Part shown: positions 1-13,686 of the stretch, one piece after another
How the letters are laid out: every line of letters begins with the position of its first letter
How positions within the stretch are numbered: position 1 is the first letter of the stretch
Source: Dirofilaria immitis
Taxonomy: Eukaryota; Nematoda; Chromadorea; Rhabditida; Onchocercidae
Reading direction: 5' to 3'
Assembly: GCA_024305405.1 (NCBI GenBank)
Contig: JAKNDB010000092.1
Coordinates: 4,183,501-4,247,500, forward strand
Length of the DNA stretch: 64,000 nt
Program-made: the position numbers and the translations under genes
The notes under the pieces: generated by a model
What the model was told of the DNA's origin: nothing
The model's input: the letters and a program-made list of their open reading frames with translations, nothing else
Databases searched by the model: none

Positions 1-457
1 TTTGTACATGGATGAACCTTAATTTTCATAGCAGGAGAGATTTATGATACTTAAATGATAAACAAAGATTTAACTATTGAAATAATGAAAGGATGAGAGA
101 TGGATAAATGATTAGAATATTTCAAACAGTGAACATAAGCTGTTAGCCAAAAAAATGCAACATTTCAGATAACGTAATGCACAAAAGCTTTATTAGCAGA
201 TCGGTAAATGAAAGAACAAAGTACTGCGGCGTATTCACTAGCCGTGTTTGTGAAAAAAGGATGAAACTTTTTGGTTTTCGCAAATCTCAAATCGCGCCAA
301 TAAAAGATATGACAAATATCTTGATTAGATTTGCTTCAGTATCATTGGAATAAGACTGCTCAATTCTTAATAAAACAATTGAATTTCAAAAATGTATTCG
401 TGATCTCATTCTCAATGTGCATGAATTGGGATACAAAATTGTTCTCGATATAACCAG

Positions 458-3218
458 CATTTGTAGAGAATCGAGTCGAACAAATAAGAAAGACGAAAAT
501 TTCATTTCGTTATATTCCAAGTGAATATAATTCAATCGTATCAACAAAGGGACGTTCGCCTAATAAACCCAAAAATTATGAGATGTGACGGAAAGAATGA
601 GCACGGTTAAAGAAAAAGGAATCTAACTGACCATAATGAAAATTCAACTTTAGAAAAAGAATATGAAAATGAAAACGAAGAAGAAGGAAAAATTATCTCA
701 AAGGTAACCATTCAGTTTCCTATTCTCTTGAATAAAAAATAAGAAAATTGTTATTATCAATGAAAATTGTTTTAGTAAATGGTTAAGATTATTATGAACG
801 ACTGCATGGATCCTTAAATTTATTAATTAAAAATTTATAATATCCCATATTGTTACACGATTTAAAACTCTATCAATAACTTCCGTTTTCGTCGTAAGGA
901 GAAATTACTTTCACGACAGTTACTGCTTTGTTGCTTCATTTACATAATTTATTAAATTAAGATAGTCAAGCAGAAACATTAATAATATCAGTTAATGATC
1001 ATTTTGTAAATCCATAAAATGTACTTTTATTTAGTTATGAAATTTTATTAAAGTAATCAAAAACTTGAAAAGTCTTTGTAACAGTTATTTTTAAAAAATT
1101 TTTATTAATTCTTTATAGCTATTTTACTATGGAAGTATTCATTCAGCAATGGTCACTATCGTAATAAACTGTTGATTCAATGGTCACTACTGTGAATGTT
1201 GATTCAATGATCATTATCCTGTTTCCTTTATTCAGTTGTGGTCATTTACAAAATTGTTAATACAGAGTGATAGTAAGTGTAGTCATTGAATTGTAATAGT
1301 AATAATAAAAACGAAGCAATTATATATGAAATAACAAATATGGAGCATTCCACATGATCAATCATATCAAATTACCAGTTATCAGTAGACCTGCCGCGAA
1401 TGACTGGTTTGGATGGAAAAAGAACAGCAAAATAAATAAAACTTGTTAGTTTTTAAAATTGTTTTTATTGCAATTATGCAGATAAAAATGATAAACTCAG
1501 ATAAATTTAAGCAAATTATTTTCAAATCGTCGTGAATTTATTTTGAAAAAATTGGTTTGTTATAGCATACTTGGATTGATTCATTTGATGAAAAATTTAA
1601 CTTAGAAACGAAAAATTTTTATAAAATTTTCGGAATTTTACATGCTTATGCAATGCTTATATAATGGATGTTGTATAGAGAATCGATGGATAAAACATAT
1701 ATTGCCCAAGATTGTATGATAATCTTATCTTTGATCAATGCTACATATGCCAGTAATTTGTTGACATCATTCGGTTTTCAAACAAAACTTCAGGCAGCAG
1801 TAACAATTTCATTTGTCGCATATTCGTTCGGATTAATTATATTTTCGATCTTTATTGCTATTATCTTCTGTGAGCGTTCTGTCTTAATTAATAATTTTAA
1901 TAATATTTTCGTAAATAATAATTTATCTTTTATTACTATACACCTGAATGTTTCATTATAGTCAGTAACTATTGCCAGATAGAACTCATAAGATTAATTT
2001 TTTCTTCTAAATTTACAGCATTTGACAAATCAAAAGAAGCATGTGCGTAAATTCTCATAAAGATTCAATCAATCAGTTCATTTATCCTTATATCATATTT
2101 GTACAATGAAATGTTTTCCTATTTTCCGTTAGAAAACTACCATTAATGGCAGAAGAAAATTAATTGAATTAAGATTCTTATAAATCTTTTTTTATCATTT
2201 TTTTCATAGCTTAGCTTACTGGTAGTATGTGTACTGAATTTGTATGTCATAATCCTTAATTTGTCGCTGAACCCATGTATCAGAATCCATAATTCTGCTC
2301 AGATCGATTTGCACAAACTGAAGAAATTGTAAGGCAATCTCAAGTCGAATCATTACGCAAATCGATCCAATTAATGAATTCTATACGTACAAAAATGATT
2401 ACGCTGAAAATTAGAAGGTAAAAAAAGTGCACAAAAAGTTTTAATTTTGTAAACGATCAAATAAACCGTTAAAAATTTTCACCTCATCGTTTTCACTCAA
2501 GCTAAAAATTTTCTTCTGCTTCTAAAACAAAGTGCTAATTCTTAATTTTAATATAAGAATTTTTTGGAACGATCATTTCCTCAGAGAACTGAAAAACTGA
2601 CTCATTTTGAAAATGATATTCGAGAAAATGTGAGAAAATGTTTGTTATTTTAGGATATTAGTACTACAAGAATCAGCTAAAAGATGCTTTTTCAAAAGAG
2701 ACTTTAATGAAAAACGCTGAAGCAATCGAAACTAAGCTATCACCAATAACAAGTCGATTACTAAATCGTCAACGAAGCATTCTTCAATCGAATTCCAATA
2801 TATCTACTCATAAGAAACTTCCTTATCAAAATCAATCATATCTACTCCACATTCTACGAAGAATCTCATGAAATCATTAATTGGTGATAAAAAATTTGTA
2901 AGTGATGTTATAGAAATGAACAACCACTTACTAGAAATATTATCACATTCTCACATTGTATTATCTTTTCTAATCTTTGAATTCAATTTTTCTTCCTGAC
3001 AAAATTATAATAAAACTATAAATTCCCTTGAAATATCATTTCGGAAGTGAATGGGATAAACGAGAGTTGAATTACCTATTATTGAATACGTAATGCATGA
3101 TGCATGATAATACTTTTCGGTATGCTCAGGTGTAACATTTCTACGTCGCGATATGACTAAATCGACTGTAATCTGTGAAATTGAGAAATCTAAGATAAAG
3201 AAATATGTTATTTACTAA
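458..3218 (+). CDS. Unrecognised multi-exon gene with hydrophobic segments and a coil-rich tail (tentative model)
   Basis: I do not recognise this gene. Supported exons: 458-703 (acceptor CCAG, donor AAG|gtaacc), 1679-1910, 2019-2046, 2303-2417, 2654-2897 (donor TTT|gtaagt) and 3130-3218, ending in TAA. A further exon at about 1379-1444 is likely. The phases of 1679-1910, 2019-2046 and 2303-2417 close exactly. Exon 458-703 is acidic at its end and needs two single-base insertions, near 571 and 616. Exon 1679-1910 encodes hydrophobic, membrane-like stretches (for example ISFVAYSFGLIIFSIFIAII). Exon 2303-2417 is charged and helical (EEIVRQSQVESLRKSI). Exon 2654-2897 is Ser/Thr/Lys-rich and is open in two frames in its middle, so its true frame is unresolved. 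The last exon reads LRRDMTKSTVICEIEKSKI. I infer a membrane protein with a cytoplasmic tail. The first exons may lie before the window. Confidence 0.4.
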
Positions 3219-6200
3219 ATAAGCGAATTTTATTCCTACCGTTTTATTAACTGAGTAAGCATTTAAAACAAATTCATAAGGTCAAAAGCCGATGAAATAT
3301 TTAGCATATTCATCATCGTTATAAATAAGTATAATTTTAAATTCGTCATTAAATATAATTTTAAATTCAGAAAACTCGAGAAGAATGTCTAAAATGATTT
3401 CGGCAATTTATGGAATCTTCTTTTCACGTAATTGATCGAATTATCGCAAATGCAAAACACAATAGATGCGCTTTTTCATTCAAATTTACTTTCTTTCAAT
3501 TGCTAATTATTGATTAAGATCGAAATATCCCATGATATCCTCATTTCAATATGCCATACCCTTCGATAGAGTAGAAATTTGTTTTTCAATGAAACTTTAA
3601 TGTTTTAGTAAATAAATCTTTGAGGCATAAATTTTTAAACTTCTTTTGTACATCGGCAAGATTTCAACTAATGCTAATTATTTTGTTTAATTCGTTTACT
3701 TATTCGCTTGTATATTTATTTCATTTTTTCAGAATGATTTAGAAATTTGAAATAAGCAGTGGAAAGCAGAAGAAGCTTTCATGAAATGCTTCCTTTAACT
3801 GTTTATATCTTTAAATTGAAAATATTTTTTTAAATGCATGCAACTCGACATAATAAACAATGCATTATTTATTTTATTTGCTAAGAAATCAAATTTAATA
3901 AAATATTTAAGAATATTAATTTTACATATATGATCACAATGGTTAAGTAAACTCCGTTTTTGTTCTTGGATTTTAGAGTCAAATAATTATTAATAGCTAT
4001 TTAAGAATTAATTGGATTAGCAAGATTTAAAATAATTGCTTGTGACATTAAAATATAAAAAGGTCGTAACGATTCGAAAATGCAACGTTAGCGAATAAAA
4101 GGAAGCAGTTAGGACAAGAACGATTTCGGATCATCGATAGATCAATTTGAAAAGAAATTTGTTTTAAAAAATTTTTGTGCATTTTCTTTAGTATTTCCAA
4201 TAATAAATATTATGTTTATTTGTAGTGCTTTAATTTAATTTAGAAAAATAATTGAAATATGTAACAAAATATCATTTGGCAGGGATTAAATATTTAACCG
4301 ATATTTTATTTGGTTAAATCTGCTGGGTTGAATGAACTGGTGAAAGTAAAGACTCTTGACTAATTGATATTCATAGTAAATTATTTCAAATTTTCATCAA
4401 AATTAACATATCCATTTTTAACATACAATAATATCAGGAAATTCATGAGATTAAATAAATATATTTGAAATTTTCTCACAGCTCTAATTTCAAGAAATAT
4501 TTTCAACCATCATAATATTAAATGTTTTGCTTTATCACTGTTGCTCATTCATTAATACTAATTTGATTACTGGGTTTTAATTTGTTTTAATTAATTTTAA
4601 TCAAGTTTTGTTTCAAGTTTAAGATAATATAACTTTTTCTACGCAGTTTCTACTTCATTTTGTACAGTTATTCCATTTACAGCAAAGATTTATTTCCTTT
4701 AAATGATTAAAATTGTTTGTAATTAAATAAACAATGATTATTACCTAATTGTATTTCTAAAAACAGCCTGAAGCGTGAAAACTCTGTATATCATTTTTTT
4801 AAGTCCATTTATTCTTAAGCAATCCGATTTGAATTGTCAGAAATTAAAGATTTTTAAATCTGTAAATTAAAACGAAATACTGAGAGAGTTTGTTTTGATT
4901 AGAACGAATATATTAATAAATATGAAATTTTGCAGCGGTGTTTTCTGTTGAAATTTTTAATGATTTTATATATCTTTGAAAAAAAAGCCTTCGAAGAAGA
5001 TAAAAGTGATAAATGAGAGAATAAAATTGAATGGAGTTGAATCAGAACAAATCGGTTAAATTAACAAGTGACGGTTACTTCAAAAGAAAATAAAGTTAAG
5101 TGAACTGTGGCGGAAATTCTCATATATCATTTTATCGCAGTCAAGAAATCTCTGAAATAACGAAAAATGTCTGCTTATATTATCGCTTATGGATCAATCA
5201 GATGGATGGATGGAACAACTGGCCCGAACTGATATTTATTCTTTCATCTATATTTATCATTCCTTACTTTCGATAAGGCCAGTTAAAACCTAAGCGTCTC
5301 TCTGTCGTCTATTTCTTTATCTCAATTCTTTAGTTTTTATTTATTAAATAAAAAAATTTATGATTAGCTTTAGAAAATTATCATTTCTTCATAATTATTC
5401 CTATCATAGTTAAATACAAATTTCTTCTAAATTTTTGAATCAAATTTAAATGAAAATAGATAATTTAATAAGAACTCATTCTCCAATCTACCGGAAATTA
5501 CGGAATGACTACGACTTTTATTCAATTATTTTCTTCACACAATGCTGAAAATTAAATTATCCCGAAGTATCTGCCAACTGAAATGAAGATTTTTTTAGCA
5601 AATTTAAAATGCATTTGGAGAAAATATTCTCCTTTTTCGATGTTGCCAAATGATGTGTTAGAAAGGACAGAGTGGAAATTTGACAGATATTTCAAGAAGC
5701 AATTAATCAACGAATCAATCAATCTCTAATAACTATAGTAGTAATTTCATGGCAATTCTCAAGAATAAATGAACAATACCTCGATGTAGCTATAAATTAG
5801 CAGCCATTCTGATCACGGATTATCAAAAATAACCCAATGCACTTTTAGGAGAGCAGTAAGCAAAGTCTTTTTTAATTCTGATCTTCTCGCATTCAGCTAA
5901 TCAATAATTATTGCAGATCTTTCTAAAAATCAGCGATACTTCATTCTCGCACTTCTTTTCATCATTTTTGCTAAAAATCCATCAGTTGCTTTGATACTTA
6001 AGTTAGCACTAAGTTGGAAATAGACTTCTCTTTGCTTCATTTTGCTCATTTCTCTTTTCTCACTAATATAATCTTGTGAAAAACGAAAAACAAATTTCGA
6101 AAAAATTTTTGCATCGCAATAAACTTTTTCAGTCAACTATCAAATAGATGAAATATTTTGATATTTTATTTAGTTAAATGATTGATAAAATGAAATTAAT

Positions 6201-8992
6201 ATGCAAAACTTTATATTCGTCTTTTCTTTTCTCTTTACTACATGAAAGCTTCATAATCAACCCTTTTGTTCTCACATCGATTGCATTGTGAAATATTATA
6301 ATATGTTCATTGTCTGACCTTCAAGGTCAATGGCTGATATTGGGATATAATTCAATTGTCATATTCCTTCCCAGTTCATGTCACTTTCTTAATTATTATT
6401 CCATTTAATAGTGAATTTTATGATTCAGTGAACTTCAATAAAGTGTTTCGTTTTCATCGCGATATGTCAATTTTTATTAAAATTATCACTAAGAAATGTT
6501 GAAATTATCAAGTTGCATTATTTCAATAATATTTAAGTATCTTACAATATCAATAGATATCAGTGCTTTGACTTGTAAATGTAAACCAATGTTTTTATAT
6601 TATCATTACCTTTCAATTTCTTTTTTCCTTTTTATCTCCTCATATTAACATCATTTCTCTCTATTAGCAAGGCATTTCTAATTAGAATATTCCTAAAAAC
6701 ATTCTCCTTCTAACAAATCAATTTTCCTTTTCTTTCTTTCAATTATTTCATTTTCCTTGCACTTTGACCTCACAGTAATCAAAATAATATGAATGGAACT
6801 TTTCAAAATTTTTTCAGAAGACGTTTTATGAGGAAAAGTTTTTCTGTGTTGCTGATGTGTAACAAAGCAATAAAGTTAGGAGCCTTATTAGCATGTAGGC
6901 AAATAGCAATTAATGATTTCTTATCATTTTTGAAAAATAATCGATTGAGGAATTAATTATTGATAAAACAGTTAGTCAAGTAAGCGATTTATGATTGATT
7001 GCTCAATTTTCATGGTGAAAAGAGCTGCGATAAAAAACTTTATGAACGGAAAAATTAATTAATAACCTTCCGAAGAAATAATTCACTGCTTTTATCACTT
7101 TTATCCTTATTCCCTTAAATAGATTCAAAAAAATTATGCACTACTTTTGACGAAGCAATGGGATAATATATCTTTCGAGAAACAAACGAATAAACATGCA
7201 TGCCGAAATGAACTGATCAAAAAGACATAAACGGAATTTCTGAAATTAAAAATGCAATATCGCCAATTTGGCAGATACCTTCAAGACAATATAATTTCAT
7301 ACCAAGCTTTTATGATAAGGCATGAAAATGTTGTGACGGTCAATTAATATTCAAGAAGTATGATATATTGAACTCTTGTCATGTTATTTGGGCTTCAGGT
7401 CCGTCCGGAAAAGCGGGTTACTTTTAAAGTGATGTGATTCGGCAAAATTAAAATTTCCCATTTTCATTTGAGAAGTCGTTTCCTCTTTCTTAACTTTATT
7501 TTTTCAAATTTCTTCTGTATGTTTTGCGACTTCTTAAGGAAATCAAATTCAACAAGTAAATACGTAAGATATCATTATATTTTGTTCATTCTACTAAATG
7601 GAAATTCTCATCTCTATTACGAATATGTTTATTATTTTCAGCAAAGCTTATCCTACACTTCAATATCAATTGTTGTTTCTTGAAAAGAAATGTCCGTTTT
7701 ATTTATGATTCATTTTTCAATTGAATTTTAAGTATTGCTAGACTTCTTACGATGTTTTCGAATCTTGCAATTCTAACATTATGATAAAAGCTTTTATTTC
7801 TTTTCACTCTTTCTTTTCACTATTTTTAGATTGATGAATAGCTTGATGCTTCATTTTGAAAAAGTTATCATTATGTATGATATTTCTAGAATAAAACAAA
7901 CTTATTAATTTAGACAATTATAAAATGAATTATTTTCTTATACTTCATTTTATTGAAGACTGAAATACTTTGCATCAAATTTTTATTTTCAAAATCTAGG
8001 AAAATATTTACTTGAGAAAAACGATTTATTTAATATTTATCTTAAAGCTATAAGATAAAAAAGAAAATTTTTTCCAAGTAATAATTTAAGTTATTATATA
8101 ATTTATTATATAATTTTTTCATTCAAAAAAATAGCTGTTTTTCACTAATTTCTTATATTATTTACGTGAATGTTTGGGAAATAGTATGCGAAAAGATAAA
8201 GGAAATATTAAAATACTAAGCGTTGCACTCATACAATATTAATTTCGATAATTAAAAGAATAATTAAATTTAATTCACTTTTAATATTTAATAATAATAA
8301 TAATTAAATTTTCAAAAATAATTTTGAAAATCAATTCATTTTCATTGCCTTCTATACGAATTTTGTAAGTAATTATTTGTTAAGTTATTCAGTTTTACTA
8401 CTCATATATATTTTGAGACGTTAAACAGTTAATTTTTTATATGTGTTTGTATCTTTCCTTTGAATGTCTGTCATAAATAATAAAATATAAATACAAAATA
8501 TATCATCCATTCTCCAATGCACAAATTTCAAGAAAAATTACGATTTCTACGTTGTTTTAGCAGTTCCTTCTTCTGTTTATTTTTTTTCTCTTTTTTGAAC
8601 TTTTCTCAACTTCTATCTTCACCACAGAGGTCCTATATCTTTTATCACTTCTTTTCAAATATGTCTCTGTTAAATGTGATAAATTCATATCATCGTTAAA
8701 ATATTAAATTGCTTATCAGGACGGGAAAATTGTAAAATTAGTACAAATGGAATTATGTGATATTTCAGTAAAAGGAAAACATTACTAATATCAAGCAGTA
8801 TTGAAAATTGATGAAACAAATTTTTAATGTATGCTGATATTTTAGCACTTTTACTTTAGTTATATTAAATATTATTTTTGCGAAGAAAATTATTTATGTA
8901 ATTTAATGAAAACGTTATTATGAAATAAATTTTAACAGTTCAGTTTTCCGATATCACTTATTATTTATTATTCCAGATGCAAAAAGCATACG
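3219..8992. other. Intergenic, no supported gene
   Basis: A+T-rich DNA between the first gene and the carboxypeptidase. Short open frames here (for example 5930-6136 minus, 7468-7683 plus, 8517-8699 plus) lack splice context or family resemblance. A small G+C-richer patch at 7388-7425 follows a TTCAG and could be an exon relic, but I cannot tie it to anything. The only distinctive short site is the AAGGTCA palindrome at 6315-6329. Confidence 0.5.
6315..6329. promoter_or_regulatory. Possible nuclear-receptor palindrome (everted AAGGTCA half-sites)
   Basis: The 15-mer TGACCTTCAAGGTCA is a perfect inverted repeat of AAGGTCA around one central base. It contains TCAAGGTCA, an extended half-site of the kind bound by NR5A, ERR or ROR-type receptors. 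It lies 2.7 kb upstream of the carboxypeptidase start with no gene nearer. A chance match is possible, and binding is inference only. Confidence 0.25.
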
Positions 8993-11900
8993 ATGTCCAT
9001 TCAAATTATACACATTTTCTCAGTCATTGTGTATTTTGCGATATGTGAATTAGATACGATCGTATGTATTTTCATCTTTCTTACACTAATTTGCCAAATG
9101 ATGAAAATAAGTTCTAAATTATTCGACAGAATTATGCAAATTTAATCGGTTAACATTTCCTTTAATAGCTAATTTTTGTGCTTAACTTGTATTGTTTGCT
9201 GAAAATTATTTTCCGAAAATGAAATAAAAATTTCAGTTTTCAATCGAAATTTTTGAAAATGGGATAATATACATAAAATGAGAATAAATATTAAATAATT
9301 TTTTTTTAAAGAAAATTATCGGAGAATTGGAGAATGGTAACACAGTGGAGAATTATACAACAATAATGCAAAGGATTGGTCCATTCAATGAAACGATGCA
9401 GATCAAAGTTCGTACTAACGAAGAGATTTTGGATGAATTAACAGTTTGTTTATTTTTTTTTCTTGCAAAAAAAAAAAATTTCAAAACAAACCATTGTTTT
9501 GATTAATGCGACATTATTATAATTACTGATATCATATCATGCATATTAGTTCCATTCCATTTATATTATTTACAGAAATTACATCAGAAATATCCGCATA
9601 TAACGTATTTATATGAAATTGGCAAATCAGTGAGAGGTAAACCATTAATGGTATTAGCTATTGGGAAATTTCCACGAAGCATGTTGCGGGCATACCAGAA
9701 TTTAAATATGTTGCTAATATCCATGGTAATGAGGTAAATAATTTTTATTGCATGTTAGGAGATTTTTTTATGACTAAGACTTAATTCTAGATTATTAATC
9801 ACATTATTTCTTAAGAATCAAATTTTGATAATCATATTTAAAAACAAACGTTAAAAGTTCCAGATATCAGGCCGAGAAATACTGTTATGTTTAGCAGACG
9901 TTCTAGTCGTAAATTACAGGGAAAACGAAGTATTAACGAGACTCGTGAATAGAACACGAATTCATCTCTTACCAACAATGAATCCTGATGGATTTGCAGA
10001 AGCTATTCCTGGAAGTTATGGCTGGCTTCAGGTTTCATTTTCCAATATATGATATATTTAATGTAATGGAGGAAAAAAACTATTTAATTTTAATTTATAG
10101 AATTACTTATAGGTTTTTAATTTTTAATTAGTAAATAAAATTAAAATTAAATTGCTGCATCATCGCATTAAATTTGAGCAAACACTTTTGGAATGTAAGT
10201 TCTTTTTTATAAATTCTTTTTGCAAGCGTAAAATATTCTCGACACCTTTTGGAAGTACATAATATTTAAAAAATAATCTTATTTAAGATTATCTTATTTA
10301 AGATTATCAGTTTTTCTGTAATATCTGTTGATTGATTCTTACAAAAGTAAGTGTGTCATAATTAAATGTTTTAAATTGAAGGGTCGAACGAATGCTGCAG
10401 ATGTGGACTTAAATCGGGATTTCCGCAACGATTAAAGCCAACAGTGATTCGAAATGTTCAACCGGAGACTAGTGCTATTATGCAATGGACAAAGTACGAG
10501 ATTAAATTGTATCGCCATTGAATTTTAAAGGAATGATAGCAGTTAACAAGTTAACAAAACGTTAAATTGTGATCTAGCAGTAATTACAAGTTAACAAAAC
10601 GTTAAATTGTGATCTAGCAGTAATTATGGTCAAGCTTAATAGTAGCATTAAAAATTTTTAACATTTAGAGCAATACCATTCGTATTATCAGCAAATTTGC
10701 ATGATGGCACAATGGTAGTTAATTTTCCTTATGACGATGCGAAGGTGGAAGGCATTGAAGCAAGGACGGGTGATCATGAACTTTTCGTAATGCTTTCTTA
10801 TTTTTATGCTCGAGCGCATAAGTTTATGTGGAAGAAGGTAAATTATCTTCATATAAACTTATAATTGTTGATTTCCTATGATAAATAAATAAATAACTGA
10901 TGAGTAAGTTGAAAATGTTACAGGAAAAAATTGATCTTTTGTGATATAATGTTAATGTATTAAACTAGTTTTTGTCCATTATACATTCCTTAAATAGTAT
11001 TTTAAGTTTTTCTACGTTTTTCTATCCTCATGGGGCAATTTATCATATTCATTATCCCTCTATCTAATGCTACTGATACGGATGTATTATCCTTCAGGGG
11101 CCGAGGTGTATAAACCAACATGATGACGATGATCTCAATGAAGGAATTACAAACGGCAATAAATGGTACCGCGTTACAGGTTATCTTTTCAAAAATATTT
11201 TTCAGTAATAGCATTGCTATTGACATCTAAATATTGATTCAGAAAGAAAATTAGTGCTTCAAATTATGTATTTAAGTCAAGGCATTTTAACAATAACAAA
11301 ATAAATTCAGGTGGAATGCAAGACTGGAATTATGTGTTTGCAAATTGTTTCGAATTAACGATTGAAATGAACTGTGTGAAATATTCAACTGATGAACAAC
11401 TGAAAAAATATGGAATGATCATAAATTTGCTTTAATTTCTTTCATTGAAAAGGTAATATTTTGGTGCTAATTTCACAGGCAAAAATATAAAGAATGATTG
11501 AAATAGGTATAAGGTCATTGAACTTTTGTGAAAGTACAGCAAGCAATAAATAATTTTAAAAACGTCATTATCAATTATGATTTTTTCTTATAATTTCTCC
11601 TTGAATTGTAACATAATTTGTAAATACTGAAAATATATATGCAGTGATAAAAATTTTCAATGGTCAACAATTTATGGAAGTTACTATATCTCGTAGATTT
11701 GGAGGTTATAAGAGCATAAAATGATTGATTTCCTATGACTCATCTATCTTTGACAATGATGTTTTCATTTAGCTAAATTTGTTTCCAGGTTCATAACACG
11801 ATTTCTGGCTTTGTCTTGGATGGGATAACTGGTGCTGGAATACCGAATGTTCAAATTTCGATCGATAATGTTGGCAAAACTGTATTAAGCGGTAGTGACG

Positions 11901-12070
11901 GTGATTTTTGGCGTCTGGTAATACCCGGTACCTATAATGTCAGCTTCCATCATTTCTTGTATGAAACAATTGTAAAGTTTGTAACTATAACCAAGAAAAA
12001 GCCTTATGAATTCCTTAACGTAACAATGCTTCGAAAAAGACATATAAAAATTTTACCGCAGTCTTTTTAG
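8993..12070 (+). CDS. Zinc carboxypeptidase, M14 family N/E type (CPE/CPN/CPD-like)
   Basis: Predicted to remove C-terminal basic residues from peptides in the secretory pathway or outside the cell. Nine exons: 8993-9061, 9312-9443, 9576-9733, 9864-10031, 10382-10493, 10669-10837, 11098-11179, 11311-11452, 11789-12070. The corrected protein is about 438 residues, normal for the family. Exon 1 is a signal peptide ([18 protein letters not shown]). Zinc ligands appear as the H and E of IHGNE (end of exon 3) and the H of SANLHDGTM (exon 6). Substrate-binding NR is in DLNRDF, and the catalytic Glu is in FELTIEMNC. The last exon is the transthyretin-like C-terminal domain typical of this subfamily. 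The family usually has LHGG where this reads LHDG. Three single-base deletions break the frame (near 9678, 10421 and 11411) while every splice site and catalytic residue is intact. I therefore favour sequence error over a pseudogene, though a young pseudogene is not excluded. Confidence 0.9.
10546..10625. repeat. Tandem doublet, 40 bp x 2, in carboxypeptidase intron 5
   Basis: Two adjacent copies of a 40-bp unit beginning ACAAGTTAACAAAACG, identical by eye, inside an intron. No coding effect. One of six comparable two-copy tandem duplications in the window. Confidence 0.9.
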
Positions 12071-12654
12071 TTAATTCCCAAATTAGCAGTTTTTCTACTA
12101 CCTTCACAATTTTAATAATTTCCTTCTTTTTCCAAATTTGATCTCATGAATTTGTTAAATTTCCAACTTTTAGTTGCATAAATTGAACAAAAATTAAGCA
12201 GAAATTAAGCTTGAAATCACAAGACTAATTTTAGTAAGCTGATAAAATCAGAACAGTAAAGAAAATTTCGCAAATTTCTTTTTTGAAAAAGTCTTTCTCA
12301 AAACTTGAAAAGCACGACATAATTAACTGATTTCTTGTTTTCAGTCATTATTTATAATTGTTACCGTTCAAATCATTCAGTACGATGCATGTTTTGCTAA
12401 TCATTCATAAATTTGCTTCACTTTCACAATTAATATTTTTGCAGTAAATATTTCCTCCAGTTTGATCGCATAATTTATCTTTTTATTGTAATTTCAACTT
12501 CAAATTTTATAATTCGGTTTCGCAACTAGAAAAACAAAAAAACTGAATTTTTTATTCTAAGATTTAACTTTATGAAAATTAATATAACAACAACTTAGAT
12601 AAAATATAGACGCCAACGAATATCACCGTTTATATTCATATAAATTATTCGATC

Positions 12655-12680
12655 ATTTATCTATCTATCTATCTATCTAC
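12655..12680. repeat. TCTA microsatellite
   Basis: About six perfect TCTA units, followed by degenerate TATC-rich sequence. It lies in intergenic DNA and is likely polymorphic in length. Confidence 0.9.
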
Positions 12681-13606
12681 TATCAATCTCTATCTATCAA
12701 TTTATTAAACATCATCATTCATTCCTTTTCATTCAACAACGAAGTACATAGGACAGATTTAAAATTTTTATGAAATTTTAGATTTCGAAGTACGATTGTA
12801 TCCAAGCAATGTCCTGCATTTATGACACATTGGTAAAGCAAAATACTATAAAGTGAATGAAATGAGCATAAAGAACAACTTTAATCAATTTCAGAAAACT
12901 CAAAAAATGTGTAGATTTTCAACAGATGAAAACTTTAATTTCTGAACACACTGCAATAGTCTTTTATTCAATTATCGAAGAATTCTTCTTGAAAAATATC
13001 AAAATCAAATTACCTTTGAAAATATATTTTAGATATGATGATTCAGATAATACATCGGAAGAGCTTAACTTGAATAGCAACAAACTATGCATGCATATTG
13101 GAAATTTCGAAAACTCAATCTGCTTTTTCATCTAAATAAGCATCATAGTAAATAAATAAATTGTTGTCTTTTGAAATTAAAACAGTGTAATCGTTCCTTC
13201 AAATATATAACTTGTAAAGAAGTCTTTTATTCCTTAACATGGCATTATTCATAATTCATTCAACTTTTAAGTAACAAAAATATTTGCATCAATTCCTCAT
13301 CAACATAAATCACTTTTCTTCTAATTATTCTTGCTGTTCTTGTCGATTCCACTTAATGACTTACTTATTTTCAAGATTTGATTACTTTATTAAATCTAAT
13401 GATTATATTATGTTATATTAAGTCGTTTAACAAATTTGAATAATATTCGTTTCTCAGAAATATGCCCATATCACAAAGAGCTTAACTTTTCAAATGAATA
13501 TATCTCTTTTCTGATTGATATTGAAACTGATACACCTTAGTAAATTCAAAAATCTGATCATAAAGTGCAAGAAAAATAAATTCCATTTTCAGTCAAAAAA
13601 ATTACT

Positions 13607-13686
13607 AGTTTCCTTCTCATCTTCTTTTTGCTCTGCTATTCTTCATAGTTCCTTCTCATCTTCTTTTCGCTCTGCTATTCTTCATT
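13607..13686. repeat. Tandem doublet, about 39-40 bp x 2
   Basis: Two adjacent copies of a pyrimidine-rich unit (TTCCTTCTCATCTTCTTTT core). They differ by one substitution and one T. The repeat makes the short open frame at 13515-13700 look repetitive. I see no sign that it is a gene. Confidence 0.85.

Noticed and set aside
340..510. Possible P-element/THAP9-like transposase fragment (IRDLILNVHELGYKIVLD frame)
   Set aside because: The resemblance is loose, and a different frame from 458 to 703 forms a well-bounded exon with matching splice sites and phase.
5930..6136. 68-codon minus-strand frame as a small gene
   Set aside because: No ATG at its start, no splice or trans-splice context, and no recognisable domain.
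7388..7425. P-loop-like GPSGKAG peptide after a TTCAG
   Set aside because: The residue after GK is Ala rather than Ser/Thr, the frame ends within a few codons, and no neighbouring exon fits.
8993..12070. Carboxypeptidase as a pseudogene
   Set aside because: Its three frameshifts fit the single-base loss pattern shared by most other genes here, and all active-site residues and splice sites are intact. Reads are needed to be sure.
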